In this document: one piece after another, positions 55,673 through 64,000 of the stretch
Layout of the letters: the number at the start of each line of letters is the position of its first letter
Numbering within the stretch: the stretch's first letter is position 1
NCBI GenBank assembly: GCA_020002265.1
Contig: CP048228.1
Location: forward strand, 558,001 to 622,000
DNA from: Anaplasmataceae bacterium AB001_6
GTDB lineage: Bacteria; Pseudomonadota; Alphaproteobacteria; Rickettsiales; Anaplasmataceae
Length of the DNA: 64,000 nt
Direction: 5' to 3'
Made by a program: the position numbers and the translations under genes
The notes under the pieces: generated by a model
The model's database searches: none
What the model was told of the DNA's origin: nothing
What the model saw: only the letters and a program-made list of their open reading frames with translations

Positions 55673-56863
55673 ATGAAATTAATAACTCAAGAAAATTGGT
55701 TCATAAAATACAAAAAAATCATAGATATAATACATTCTGCTGGTGGAAAGGCTATGTTTGTTGGAGGATGTATAAGAGATTTCATTGTAAATAGAAAAAT
55801 ATATGATGTAGATATAGCAACAGATATTGAGTGTGAAAATTTGATGATTATATTTAAAAAACAGAATCTAAAAATTATTCCAATTGGAATAAAACATGGC
55901 ACAGTAAGTGTTTTTATTGAAAAAGATGAAGTACAAATAACAACACTAAGACGTGATATTGAATGTGATGGAAGGCATGCCATAGTGGAATTTACTAATA
56001 ATTGGTATGAAGATGCTTCAAGAAGAGATTTCACATTCAACTCTCTTTATTGTGATTTAAATGGAAAAATACACGATTACTTTAACGGAATATCAGATTT
56101 AAAAAATCGCTTAGTAAAATTTATTAATGATCCAACAAAAAGAATAAATGAAGACCATTTGAGAATATTAAGAGCTTTTAGATTTTGTGCATATATAAAT
56201 GGAACAATTGAAGCTAATTCTTTAAATGCCTGCATCAAATACAAAGAAAAATTAAACAAAATATCCGGTGAAAGAATACGTACTGAAATGCTAAAATTAC
56301 TTGAAAATGATTTCGAATACAGGGTATTAAAAAACCTTTATCAAACATCAATTTTATATATATTTTTTCCCTTTGAAATAAATATAGATTCAATAAATAT
56401 TAATACTAAAAATATCAACAATAACAGCATAGCATTAATAAGATTAACTTATATTATTTCATTATCTATGGAAAATAGTACAAAAATAATTGAATATGTA
56501 TCAAAACGTTGGGTTTTATCAAAAATAGAAAAAAAAATCATTTATGAACTTTTAGAAAATAATATGGATTTGACAAAATTAAATAGAATCCTTTTTTCAA
56601 AAGGCAAGGACATGGTAGTAAAAAAACTCATTTATATGTATTTACAAAAACATATAGATTTTGAAAATCTACAAAAAAAAATGCTATTTATAGATAAATT
56701 TATAATACCAAAATTCCCTATAACAGGAGTGGATATAAAACAAAAAGGTATTAAAGAAGGAAAAAAAATAGGAGAAATAAAGAATTTTTTGATAGAAGAA
56801 TGGCACAAAAGCAATTATAAATTATCAAAAAAACAATTGTTAGAAAAAATAGAGAGTAAATAA
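55673..56863 (+). CDS. cca: CCA tRNA nucleotidyltransferase
   Basis: 396 residues. Adds or repairs the 3' CCA of tRNAs; needed here because three of the four tRNA genes seen lack an encoded CCA. Motifs: VGGCIRDFIVNRKIYDVDIATD (GG-RD and DxD), RRDFTFNSLY, RINEDHLRILRAFRF. ATG directly follows the eno stop. A separate A-adding versus CC-adding enzyme cannot be excluded. Confidence 0.94.
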   Translation: MKLITQENWFIKYKKIIDIIHSAGGKAMFVGGCIRDFIVNRKIYDVDIATDIECENLMIIFKKQNLKIIPIGIKHGTVSVFIEKDEVQITTLRRDIECDGRHAIVEFTNNWYEDASRRDFTFNSLYCDLNGKIHDYFNGISDLKNRLVKFINDPTKRINEDHLRILRAFRFCAYINGTIEANSLNACIKYKEKLNKISGERIRTEMLKLLENDFEYRVLKNLYQTSILYIFFPFEINIDSININTKNINNNSIALIRLTYIISLSMENSTKIIEYVSKRWVLSKIEKKIIYELLENNMDLTKLNRILFSKGKDMVVKKLIYMYLQKHIDFENLQKKMLFIDKFIIPKFPITGVDIKQKGIKEGKKIGEIKNFLIEEWHKSNYKLSKKQLLEKIESK

Positions 56864-56880
56864 CATATAAAATTACTCAA

Positions 56881-58182
56881 TTATTCCACAAAATCTTTCC
56901 AAGATGTTTTAAAATTTTCAAACTCTTTCAAAATAGAAGGGCTAAAATCGTTGACTCTTCCACCATTGATATTTTTCATCCATATTTTTCTACTAAAATT
57001 ATTATCATATTGGTTTATTCCCAAACTTAAGGAACCATCTAAATCAAAAGAAGTTAAACTATTAAGTGCATCAATAATTGTTTCTCTATTAATTTTTGTC
57101 TCACTATCTATATTTTGCAGAGCTTTAATCAAAATTCTAGCGCTTATATAGCCTTCGAAAGCAGAATTATTAGGTTCTAATTCAAAAGGAAGCATTTTGG
57201 CTCTATCTTCTTCACTGATAACTTCTATATGTTTATAAAAGCTATCTTTAAAATTACTTACTAATTTATCATTTTTCTTTCCCAAATCAGGCACCAATTG
57301 ATTTACAATAACTCTTTGAGAAAATTCCTCACATAATATACTATTCTTTTTACAAAGTTGATATATTAAACCTTCTGTAGTCGGAAAAGATAGTACAAAA
57401 TAATACGATTGAGGATAAATTTCCTTCATACTTTTTATAAAATCAGATATAGGCAGACTAGTTCCTGCAAGAATAAAAGCTTTAATACTTTTCTTTTTTG
57501 CATCTGTTATTGTCTTAATTGCACTACCAACATAATCGGTATTTCTAAAATATTTAGCATACAAAATTGAGTTTATCTGTTCTGGAGTAATATTATCTTG
57601 TATTAACCCAATCTCTTTTACTATATCAATATACCTAGATTCTTTATTTGTATTTCCAGAATCTTGAGCAAATATAGCAATATCATCAATTGTCATGTTG
57701 CTATCAAAAATAGTATTGAGAATTAACTTAATCTCATCAATATAATTAGGACGATAATTAATTAAATATCTATTATTTTTATCATGCAAATATTTAGATC
57801 CACTATAAGGAGCAAAATATAATATCTTTTTTTCTTCAATAATAGGGATAACTGCTTCAGAAGTAGGAGACCCAATACTACCTATTATTCCAAGCATTCT
57901 ATTATCAGTAGCAAATCTTAAAATATTTTTCTTTGAATAAAAAGCTTCATAATTGTCGTTTAAAGTTACTAGACGTAATTTTTGGCCTCTTATATCATTT
58001 TTAGAATTAAACTCTTCGAAGGCTGCCTTTATCCCTATACTAACACTCCTTCCTAAAAAGCCACTACTCCCATTGAAATCTCCTGACATTCCAAAATACA
58101 TAAAGCTACCCGCACTATAGATATCTTGACATATGGAAAAAGAAATAAAAAAGAATATAAAATATATGAATCTAGGAAGCAT
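56881..58182 (-). CDS. ABC transporter substrate-binding protein, LivK-like (Peripla_BP_6)
   Basis: 433 residues. Signal peptide about 1-20 (FIYFIFFFISFSICQDIYSA). Core motifs of family 5/6 periplasmic proteins: MSGDFNGSSGFLGRSVSIGIKAAFEEFNSKNDIRGQKLRLVTLNDNY, MLGIIGSIGSPTSEAVIPI and NSAFEGYISARILIKAL. The ligand (branched amino acid or other) is unknown. No Liv permease or ATPase is near, so it may be an orphan binding protein or a sensor. Confidence 0.85.
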   Translation of the reverse strand: MLPRFIYFIFFFISFSICQDIYSAGSFMYFGMSGDFNGSSGFLGRSVSIGIKAAFEEFNSKNDIRGQKLRLVTLNDNYEAFYSKKNILRFATDNRMLGIIGSIGSPTSEAVIPIIEEKKILYFAPYSGSKYLHDKNNRYLINYRPNYIDEIKLILNTIFDSNMTIDDIAIFAQDSGNTNKESRYIDIVKEIGLIQDNITPEQINSILYAKYFRNTDYVGSAIKTITDAKKKSIKAFILAGTSLPISDFIKSMKEIYPQSYYFVLSFPTTEGLIYQLCKKNSILCEEFSQRVIVNQLVPDLGKKNDKLVSNFKDSFYKHIEVISEEDRAKMLPFELEPNNSAFEGYISARILIKALQNIDSETKINRETIIDALNSLTSFDLDGSLSLGINQYDNNFSRKIWMKNINGGRVNDFSPSILKEFENFKTSWKDFVE

Positions 58183-58270
58183 TAAAAAATAGATATATAA
58201 ATCATTAAATTTATAATATATTTTATATTAATTAATTAATTACTGTTTAAATATAATAGAATTATATAAA

Positions 58271-59197
58271 TCAGAAAAAAAAGTTTATATTTTCTATCAT
58301 ATGATTAGGTTCAACAGTTGAAATATCAATAATATTTTTATTTGGTAAATTTAATCGTATGGATTTCGCGCACAAGTTTAATTTTTTATATCTTATATTA
58401 TCAATATAATTATATTTTGAATATTTTACATCTCCCAATATAGGATTATCTATTAATTTCATGTGCAATCTAATCTGATGTTTTTTTCCAGTTAAAGGAA
58501 TTAATTCAATAAAAGAAACATTATATGAAGAATCAATCAATTTATAATGCGTAATACTATTTATAAATTTATTATCAGTAATAGAACAACCTTTGTTATC
58601 TATAAAAGATCGAATTACACCAAACGGCTTTTTAACTTTGCCTAAAACAATCGCTGTATATTTTTTATATACTTTACGATTTGCAAATAAATTAGAAAAA
58701 TATTGAGCATTCTCTTTATTTTTTGCAATAACTAAAACACCTGAAGTGTGCTTATCTATTCGATGTACCACGTAAGGTATATAATTAACTTTAATATTTT
58801 TTATGCTATCAATAAGATTACGAGAACCTATTTTTGCCCCTCCTTGCACAGATAAACCGTAAGGTTTATCGATAACAATAACAAATTCATCTTCATAAAG
58901 AGTAATCTTTTCAAGATCACGAGCAGAAAAATTAACTACCTTTTTTTCATGCAAATCTTTCTTAAATATTAAAAAATTCACATCAGAATCAATAGAAACA
59001 GTATTATTTCTATTTAAAATGAAAGAAGATTTTGTTCTAGTTTCATCAACTCTAATCATCCCCTCCCTAACACTCTTTTCTATATAAGATTGAGGAATAT
59101 TAAAAACCTCTTGTGATTTAAAATGTTCTCGTAAGAAACGATCTAAACGAATATTATCACAATGGACTGTTAATAATCTTCCAGAATTCTTATTCAT
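58271..59197 (-). CDS. rluC: 23S rRNA pseudouridine synthase, RluC type
   Basis: 308 residues from ATG 59197 (a TTG start at 59230 is less likely). N-terminal S4 domain (RLDRFLREHFKSQEVFNIPQSYIEKSVREGMIRVDETRT), then catalytic VVHRIDKHTSGVLVIAK with the nucleophilic Asp, and LTGKKHQIRLHMKLIDNPILGDVKY. Modifies three uridines near the peptidyl-transferase centre in E. coli. RluD is the alternative. Confidence 0.92.
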   Translation of the reverse strand: MNKNSGRLLTVHCDNIRLDRFLREHFKSQEVFNIPQSYIEKSVREGMIRVDETRTKSSFILNRNNTVSIDSDVNFLIFKKDLHEKKVVNFSARDLEKITLYEDEFVIVIDKPYGLSVQGGAKIGSRNLIDSIKNIKVNYIPYVVHRIDKHTSGVLVIAKNKENAQYFSNLFANRKVYKKYTAIVLGKVKKPFGVIRSFIDNKGCSITDNKFINSITHYKLIDSSYNVSFIELIPLTGKKHQIRLHMKLIDNPILGDVKYSKYNYIDNIRYKKLNLCAKSIRLNLPNKNIIDISTVEPNHMIENINFFF

Positions 59198-59210
59198 TAA
59201 AGAAACCAGT

Positions 59211-60170
59211 TTATTTACTCCTTTCTTCAAGAAATTTTATAGCATCCAATGCTGCCATACATCCATATCCAGCAGCTGTAACTGCTTGTTTATAGAATTT
59301 ATCATGAACATCTCCTGCAACAAATATACCAGGTATGTTAGTATACGTATTAGTATTAGATTTCACCTTAATATAACCCACATCATCTAAATCCATTATA
59401 TTTTTAAAAGGTGTAGTATTTGGAGAATGCCCAATTGCAATAAATACTCCTTCCACTTTCAAATCCATATCATCTTCATTTACAGTAGATGTCAAACGAA
59501 CACCGGTGACATATTTGGGCTCTTCATTGCCTAATATCTCACTCACTGTTCTATTCCAGATACACTGAATCTTTTCATTATTGAATAATCTATTCTGCAG
59601 CACTTTATCAGCTCTAAGAGCATCGCGACGGTGTACAAGATATACCTTATTAACATGACGCGTAAGGTATAAAGCTTCTTCAACTGCAGTATTACCTCCA
59701 CCAATAACTGCAACATCTTTTCCAGAAAAAAACATGCCGTCACAAGTAGCGCAACCTGACACTCCGTATCCCCTAAAGTTATCTTCACTAGGTATGCCAA
59801 GCCATTTAGCTTGTGCTCCTGTTGCAATCACTACCACATCAGCGTTATAGGTTGCGGCATAACCGTCTAATTCAAAACCAGAATTTAGAATTTTTATAGA
59901 ATTAATATTATCGTTAATCAAAGAAACACCACAATTTTTAGCTTGTAAAATCATTTCAGACATTAAAAAAGGTCCTTGAACAACTTTTGAGAATCCAGGA
60001 AAATTTTCAACATCGGTAGTGATAGTTAACTGCCCTCCTTTCTGATCTCCAGAGATCAAAATAGTATCAATATTAGCTCTAGCAAAATATATGGAAGCAG
60101 TACAACCAGCTGGACCAGAACCAATAACTACAGCTCTTAATCTATCACCCACGATTTTTTTCTGAGACAT
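59211..60170 (-). CDS. trxB: Thioredoxin reductase
   Basis: 319 residues from ATG 60170 (the longer frame begins at TTG). FAD motif VVIGSGPAGCTASIYFARA, active disulfide in SGCATCDGMFF, NADPH motif VIGGGNTAVEEALYL, and IPGIFVAGDVHDKFYKQAVTAAGYGCMAA. Passes electrons from NADPH to thioredoxin. Directly after the peroxiredoxin gene, a likely redox operon. Confidence 0.97.
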   Translation of the reverse strand: MSQKKIVGDRLRAVVIGSGPAGCTASIYFARANIDTILISGDQKGGQLTITTDVENFPGFSKVVQGPFLMSEMILQAKNCGVSLINDNINSIKILNSGFELDGYAATYNADVVVIATGAQAKWLGIPSEDNFRGYGVSGCATCDGMFFSGKDVAVIGGGNTAVEEALYLTRHVNKVYLVHRRDALRADKVLQNRLFNNEKIQCIWNRTVSEILGNEEPKYVTGVRLTSTVNEDDMDLKVEGVFIAIGHSPNTTPFKNIMDLDDVGYIKVKSNTNTYTNIPGIFVAGDVHDKFYKQAVTAAGYGCMAALDAIKFLEERSK

Positions 60171-60199
60171 AATAAGCAAGATTCGCTTTTATATAAAAA

Positions 60200-60784
60200 T
60201 TATATAGAATTCATATATTCTTTTACACCGTCATTAGTAGGATTCATTGCCTTTCCACCATTCCAATTCGCAGGGCAAACCTCACCATATTGTTCATTAT
60301 GCTGAATAGCTTTTACTAATCTAATGTATTCATCAATATTCCTACCAATAGGCAGATCATTAACATGATAAACACGAATTTTGAAACTTGGGTCAATAAT
60401 AACAGTAGCTCTTAGAGCAACAGATTCATCTATTAAAACACCATATTCTCTTGCAATATTTTTTGTTATATCAGATACCAAAGGAAAATCAACACCTTCT
60501 ATTCCACCTTTTAATAAAGGAACATTTTTCCAAGCAAAATGACTAAAGTGAGAATCAACGCTAATACCGACAATTTTAGCATTAATTGCTTGAAAATCTT
60601 TTACCTTAGCACTAAAAGACATTATTTCCGTTGGACATACAAATGTAAAATCCAAAGGATAGAAGAAAAGAACTCCATAAGAACCATTCAAATGTTTTTT
60701 CAAATTGAAGCTATCGATGATGCTGTTATCTTCCATAACAGCAGATGATGTAAAATCTGGGGCTTCTTGTCCAATAAAACGCAT
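60200..60784 (-). CDS. 2-Cys peroxiredoxin (AhpC/Prx1 type)
   Basis: 194 residues. Reduces hydrogen peroxide and organic peroxides. Peroxidatic Cys50 in PLDFTFVCPTEI, resolving Cys170 in GEVCPANW, and the conserved Arg in ALRATVIIDP. A strong AAGAGG ribosome site (60790-60795) precedes the start, and TATAAT lies at 60817-60822 on the minus strand. Paired with trxB 29 bases downstream. Confidence 0.95.
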   Translation of the reverse strand: MRFIGQEAPDFTSSAVMEDNSIIDSFNLKKHLNGSYGVLFFYPLDFTFVCPTEIMSFSAKVKDFQAINAKIVGISVDSHFSHFAWKNVPLLKGGIEGVDFPLVSDITKNIAREYGVLIDESVALRATVIIDPSFKIRVYHVNDLPIGRNIDEYIRLVKAIQHNEQYGEVCPANWNGGKAMNPTNDGVKEYMNSI

Positions 60785-61330
60785 ATAAACCTCTTATTAT
60801 TTACGAATAAAAAAGCATTATAATAACTCATAAGCTATATATATATAACACTTTAAAATTAAAACTCAAAATCTGCAATACTCAAGATATTAGAATTTAA
60901 AAAATGCATCACAAAAATCAATAAAATCAGTTTAAAATAACAATTATTCACACAATATTCTTAAAATACGCTGCTATCATAATCTTGTACGCTTTGTAAG
61001 CTGTTTAAATTCAATAAGATAAAATTCAAACAAGAAAATAAAGAATCATCATTACCATTAATCTGATCTTAAAATTCTTATTTAGGCAGATTTTTCTTAC
61101 TTTTTATTAAATAAAATTACCCCTATAAATTTTTTGTTCTGATTTTAACAAGCAAAAATTTTGATATTCAAAATTGTAGTTAAAAATCTAAAATTTTCTG
61201 ATCAGGAATATTTATATACACAAAATCACTATTAATGCTAAAATTACAATAGTTCAATATTATCGCCTTAATAAATCACTTTATCAAAAAATAGAAATTA
61301 ATATTGATTAAGAGATAATCATTATAAAAT
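60785..61330. other. 546-base stretch without a recognised gene
   Basis: Very AT-rich. No open frame of useful length, no tRNA and no clear RNA gene recognised by eye. Its left end holds the peroxiredoxin leader. The rest may be decayed coding DNA or a regulatory/replication region; a small RNA cannot be excluded. Confidence 0.6.
60790..60822 (-). promoter_or_regulatory. Peroxiredoxin leader: AAGAGG ribosome site and TATAAT
   Basis: Minus strand AAGAGG (60795-60790) six bases before the ATG, and TATAAT followed by G (60822-60817). No clear -35 is seen, so an activator or extended -10 may be involved. Confidence 0.4.
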
Positions 61331-61618
61331 CTATTTTACTTGCGGAAAAATAACTTTCAAAACTTTAAGCAAGGTATTTTCAAGGTTATCAGCAGCACTT
61401 CCCATAAATCTCTTTTTAGTAATTTCTTTAATAAGATCGGTAAGATTAGGGCCTATATCAACTATCATGTTAGATGATTTAATGACCAAAATATGATCTT
61501 CAAAATCATCCCAATCACAATCTTCAGTGTTAAGATCATTTATTTTTAATAAAAAATCACCATTAGATAATTTTCCACTATCAGTAATATTTTGATCACA
61601 TAAATCTAGTATACTCAT
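61331..61618 (-). CDS. Unrecognised small acidic protein
   Basis: 95 residues. Acidic first half (LNTEDCDWDDFEDHIL), a more basic helical end (LIKEITKKRF, TLLKVLKVIFPQVK). No signal peptide or membrane helix, no family recognised. Sits between two gene-poor stretches and upstream of another unrecognised gene. Codon use looks like the host's. May be lineage-specific. Confidence 0.55.
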   Translation of the reverse strand: MSILDLCDQNITDSGKLSNGDFLLKINDLNTEDCDWDDFEDHILVIKSSNMIVDIGPNLTDLIKEITKKRFMGSAADNLENTLLKVLKVIFPQVK

Positions 61619-61767
61619 ATTGATTATTGAATTTAAAAATATTTATAAAACACAGAATACTCAAAATAAGGTTAGGTTGGAATCATATATTTAAATTTAA
61701 TTCCAAAATAACCGTAGAATTATTTTATATATCAAAAAAATTCATTATTAAAATGAGTAATACTAAT

Positions 61768-62310
61768 TTAAGTTTGCTTGTTATCCAGTTGCAGTTGCTG
61801 CACACTACTTTCAATATTACTTATACTTTCCATCATCTGCCCATTTCTTTTATAAACCGTTTGTAGGCCTTGCCTCATCTCTTCCGCTGAAAGTTGAGAT
61901 TGATTTCTAAAGAGTTGTATGAATTTATAATTACACTTAGATAAAATAGCATTATCTACGAAACTTTTACAGTGCATAGAAATTAAGCTTATCATAACTC
62001 CTTTTACAATATCATTATTTCCAACATAACCAGCTATTGATTTTATCCCATTAAACGTATTAGATAAAAAAGAAAAGAATATGTCCGAATAAAAATTACT
62101 TGCGTCTTCTTTTGTATTATTATCAAGATCTGCAGAACATTTGTTAACAAAAATTCCTTTATGATTTATATCTTGAGAACCTTCAAAAAATTTATGTGAA
62201 TTGTTTTCAGCAGAAATTAATTCAGACGTTACTCCTGCGTCATGAGAATCACTAACAACACCTTTTATAAGAGAGTTCTCAGCTTGTGAATCATTTATTA
62301 GATATGTCAT
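61768..62310 (-). CDS. Unrecognised protein, possible secreted factor
   Basis: 180 residues. Polar N-terminal 75 residues, a weakly hydrophobic centre (about 79-111, IFFSFLSNTFNGIKSIAGYVG...VMISLISM) and a C-terminal helical, Gln/Ser-rich end (MMESISNIESSVQQLQLDN) that could form a coiled coil. No known motif. The layout, a disordered N-terminus plus a possible membrane-active segment, is compatible with an effector or an inclusion-type protein, but this is speculation. Confidence 0.55.
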   Translation of the reverse strand: MTYLINDSQAENSLIKGVVSDSHDAGVTSELISAENNSHKFFEGSQDINHKGIFVNKCSADLDNNTKEDASNFYSDIFFSFLSNTFNGIKSIAGYVGNNDIVKGVMISLISMHCKSFVDNAILSKCNYKFIQLFRNQSQLSAEEMRQGLQTVYKRNGQMMESISNIESSVQQLQLDNKQT

Positions 62311-62499
62311 ATATTATATTTTTAATATAGAAAAGTATATTTTATATTAAATAAAACATATATGAAATAGTTATTTATATTTTTTTTGAATAAAAATTAT
62401 TATAGAGCTACTTTAATGTTAAAAAAATTAATTAAATAATAAAATAATTATTAATATATATAAAGATATCTTTAAAATTATTTTTAATGAAGATTTTTT

Positions 62500-63144
62500 T
62501 TATTGAAATAGCATTTCAATATCTTCATTAAGTAAATTATCTATATGCTCTTTTAAAACTATTCCATTCATAACGTAACGGTTAATTTTTATTATGGAAC
62601 GAACAGTTTTAACAGCATTATGTAGATTATCATTCAAAACAACATAATCATATTGATAACAATGTTGTATTTCTTCTTTTGCATTATGTAATCTTATTTT
62701 ATTAATATCTAAATGATCGCTATCTCTATTTTCAAGCCTATTTTTTAATACTGAAAAAGCAGAAGGCAAAAGAAAAATAGAAATCAATTGAAAATCTTTT
62801 ACTGATTTTTTAAGTTGCAAAAAACCTTGCCAATCTATACAACAAAAAATATCAATTCCATTATTTAAGAGATTCTCTACATATTTTCTATCTGTACCAT
62901 AATAATTAGAGAAAATATTTGCATATTCTAATAATTGATCTTGTTTTATCAATTGTTCAAATTTATTTTTATCAATAAAAAAATAATCTATTCCATTCAC
63001 CTCTCTATCCCTTTTTTTTCTAGTAGTTACAGATATGGAACGTTTAATTCTAAGATCACTTTTCAGTATTATATTAGAAATAGTGGTTTTTCCGGTACCT
63101 GAAGGAGCAGATAAGACTATAATATTTCCTTTACGATCTGGCAT
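62500..63144 (-). CDS. gmk: Guanylate kinase
   Basis: 214 residues from ATG 63144; an ATG at 63168 would add eight residues. Phosphorylates GMP to GDP. Walker A SAPSGTGKTTI, the GMP-binding SVTTRKKRDREVNGIDYFFID, and RLENRDSDHLDINKIRLHNAKEEI. Follows the pentapeptide gene on the same strand. Confidence 0.95.
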   Translation of the reverse strand: MPDRKGNIIVLSAPSGTGKTTISNIILKSDLRIKRSISVTTRKKRDREVNGIDYFFIDKNKFEQLIKQDQLLEYANIFSNYYGTDRKYVENLLNNGIDIFCCIDWQGFLQLKKSVKDFQLISIFLLPSAFSVLKNRLENRDSDHLDINKIRLHNAKEEIQHCYQYDYVVLNDNLHNAVKTVRSIIKINRYVMNGIVLKEHIDNLLNEDIEMLFQ

Positions 63145-63181
63145 AATATAAATTGATAAAAAGTACATTAAATAAATCTAA

Positions 63182-64000
63182 TTATTCAAATGATACACCT
63201 GAAATGTTAGCATTTGCAAAATTTATTTGTGTTTTATCATAATTCATAAATTTACTGTTACTAAGATCACTATTTTTAAAAATAATATTATCGATATTAG
63301 TATTTTTAAAAATAACACTATGCAAAATAGAATCTGAAAAATTTATACCAGAAAGATTCAAATTTTCAAATAAAGCACCAGAGTAATTCACATATCGAAA
63401 ATTTTTATCAAAAGAGGTATATAGGATAAAATTTTCCATATCCTGAAAACCTCTATATTTTTTTATTAAATCAGAAACATAATTTTGATTATTGTTCCTA
63501 TCAAAAATAGTTTTTGATAATTCAACATTGGATAAAGTGATATTAGTAATATCATTTAAAAAGAATGAGGAGCCTTTTATAGCGGAATTTTGAAAAATAG
63601 TATTATTCATTTTATTGTCAAAAAATGAAACTGCTAACATTCTGTTATCTATAAAATGACTACCTAACATGTTTACATTATAGATATTAGATTTCACATA
63701 ATCGACAGTATTAAACAGCATATAAGCAGCTTCTGCACCGTATATATTAAATTTATTTAAACTACTATTAATGAAGAATGTTTTATTTAAAATTGCATCT
63801 TTAACATTAACGTCAAGTATAAAGCTATTTACGAACAAACTATCTATTATGCTTGAATTATTTATGTAAAAATTTTGTATTGAAGAACTTAAAAATCGAC
63901 TATCTATGATACTATTATCTTTCATTTCACCTGATTTCATCTGAAGGTTTGTAAAATCAGTATCTTCAAAATAAATATTATGAAAATTTGTACTATCAGA
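63182..64000 (-). CDS. Pentapeptide-repeat protein, 3' part (runs off right edge)
   Basis: The frame from the stop at 63182 is open to the window edge; ATG 63940 lies inside it, but the reading upstream (NFHNIYFEDTDFTNLQM) keeps the repeat pattern, so the true start is outside. At least 272 residues. Five-residue periodicity with central Phe/Ile/Leu (FKNTNIDNIIFKNSDLSNSKF, FENLNLSGINFSDSIL) predicts a right-handed beta-helix. Roles of such proteins include gyrase protection and host-directed effectors; here unknown. gmk starts 37 bases downstream. Confidence 0.8.
   Translation of the reverse strand, partial: SDSTNFHNIYFEDTDFTNLQMKSGEMKDNSIIDSRFLSSSIQNFYINNSSIIDSLFVNSFILDVNVKDAILNKTFFINSSLNKFNIYGAEAAYMLFNTVDYVKSNIYNVNMLGSHFIDNRMLAVSFFDNKMNNTIFQNSAIKGSSFFLNDITNITLSNVELSKTIFDRNNNQNYVSDLIKKYRGFQDMENFILYTSFDKNFRYVNYSGALFENLNLSGINFSDSILHSVIFKNTNIDNIIFKNSDLSNSKFMNYDKTQINFANANISGVSFE

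Noticed and set aside
59543-59827. 94-codon frame inside trxB in another reading frame
   Set aside because: Same-strand shadow of the conserved CATC and NADPH region of trxB.
60785-61330. Possible CRISPR array or insertion sequence in the gene-poor stretch
   Set aside because: No regularly spaced repeats, no terminal inverted repeats and no transposase remnant could be found by eye.

Overview
The window is strongly AT-rich and densely coded. It looks like the chromosome of an obligately host-associated alphaproteobacterium, most likely a member of Rickettsiales. The reasons are: class I lysyl-tRNA synthetase, ThyX instead of ThyA, CckA, a PAS_5-type protein, an isolated gene-transfer-agent baseplate gene, CcmB/CcmC and HflKC-DegP. 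De novo pyrimidine genes (pyrB, carB) and flagellar genes (flgB, a FliJ-like gene) argue against Rickettsia itself and fit a flagellated Midichloria/Lyticum-like lineage. The family-level placement is inference.

Layout. 1-840: 5'-part of a nuclease-helicase restriction gene that runs off the left edge. 1074-6224: rpoD, prfB (read through a programmed +1 frameshift), a small membrane protein, an M14-like hydrolase, tRNA-Cys and ubiE. 6384-9164: cckA and a PAS-like protein. 9236-12478 (minus strand): a run rpsD - tRNA-Leu - iscX - metallo-beta-lactamase - tsaC - sdhB. 12567-19556: pstC, ubiH, nuoF, lysK, pyrB, ccmC. 19540-27240: obgE, clpA, clpS, a LolD-type ATPase, a ZnuA-type binding protein, recG. 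27304-35805: trkH, carB and a 1240-residue GTA baseplate-hub protein.

35878-44088 is the most unusual stretch. A large GltD/PyrK-like flavin/Fe-S oxidoreductase is split into an N-terminal ORF (42667-44088) and a C-terminal ORF (35878-37620), in the right order on the same strand, with about 5 kb between them. That interval holds two tandem paralogous genes (37789-39203) whose products carry EPIYA-like tyrosine motifs, SH3-type polyproline repeats and a shared C-terminal tail. They look like type IV secretion effectors. fabD, a FliJ-like coiled-coil gene and comEC follow in the same interval.

44171-53131: rluB, sdhE, flgB, the thyX-hflK-hflC-degP operon, dksA, ccmB, tRNA-Arg, mreC, an O-methyltransferase, tRNA-Ser. 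53338-60784: an HU-like gene, ppa, eno, cca, a LivK-like binding protein, rluC, trxB, a 2-Cys peroxiredoxin. 60785-64000: a 546-base stretch without genes, two unrecognised small proteins, gmk, and a pentapeptide-repeat gene that runs off the right edge.

How the genes work together: respiration and quinones (nuoF, sdhB, sdhE, ubiE, ubiH, ccmB, ccmC), pyrimidine and dTMP supply (pyrB, carB, thyX), translation (rpsD, prfB, lysK, cca, four tRNAs, rluB/rluC, tsaC), proteostasis (clpA, clpS, degP, hflKC), cell-cycle and stringent-type control (cckA, dksA, rpoD), redox defence (trxB, peroxiredoxin) and probable host interaction (the two tyrosine-motif proteins). Several start codons were moved inward from the longest open frame, because the longest frame began at TTG or GTG or ran across a tRNA.
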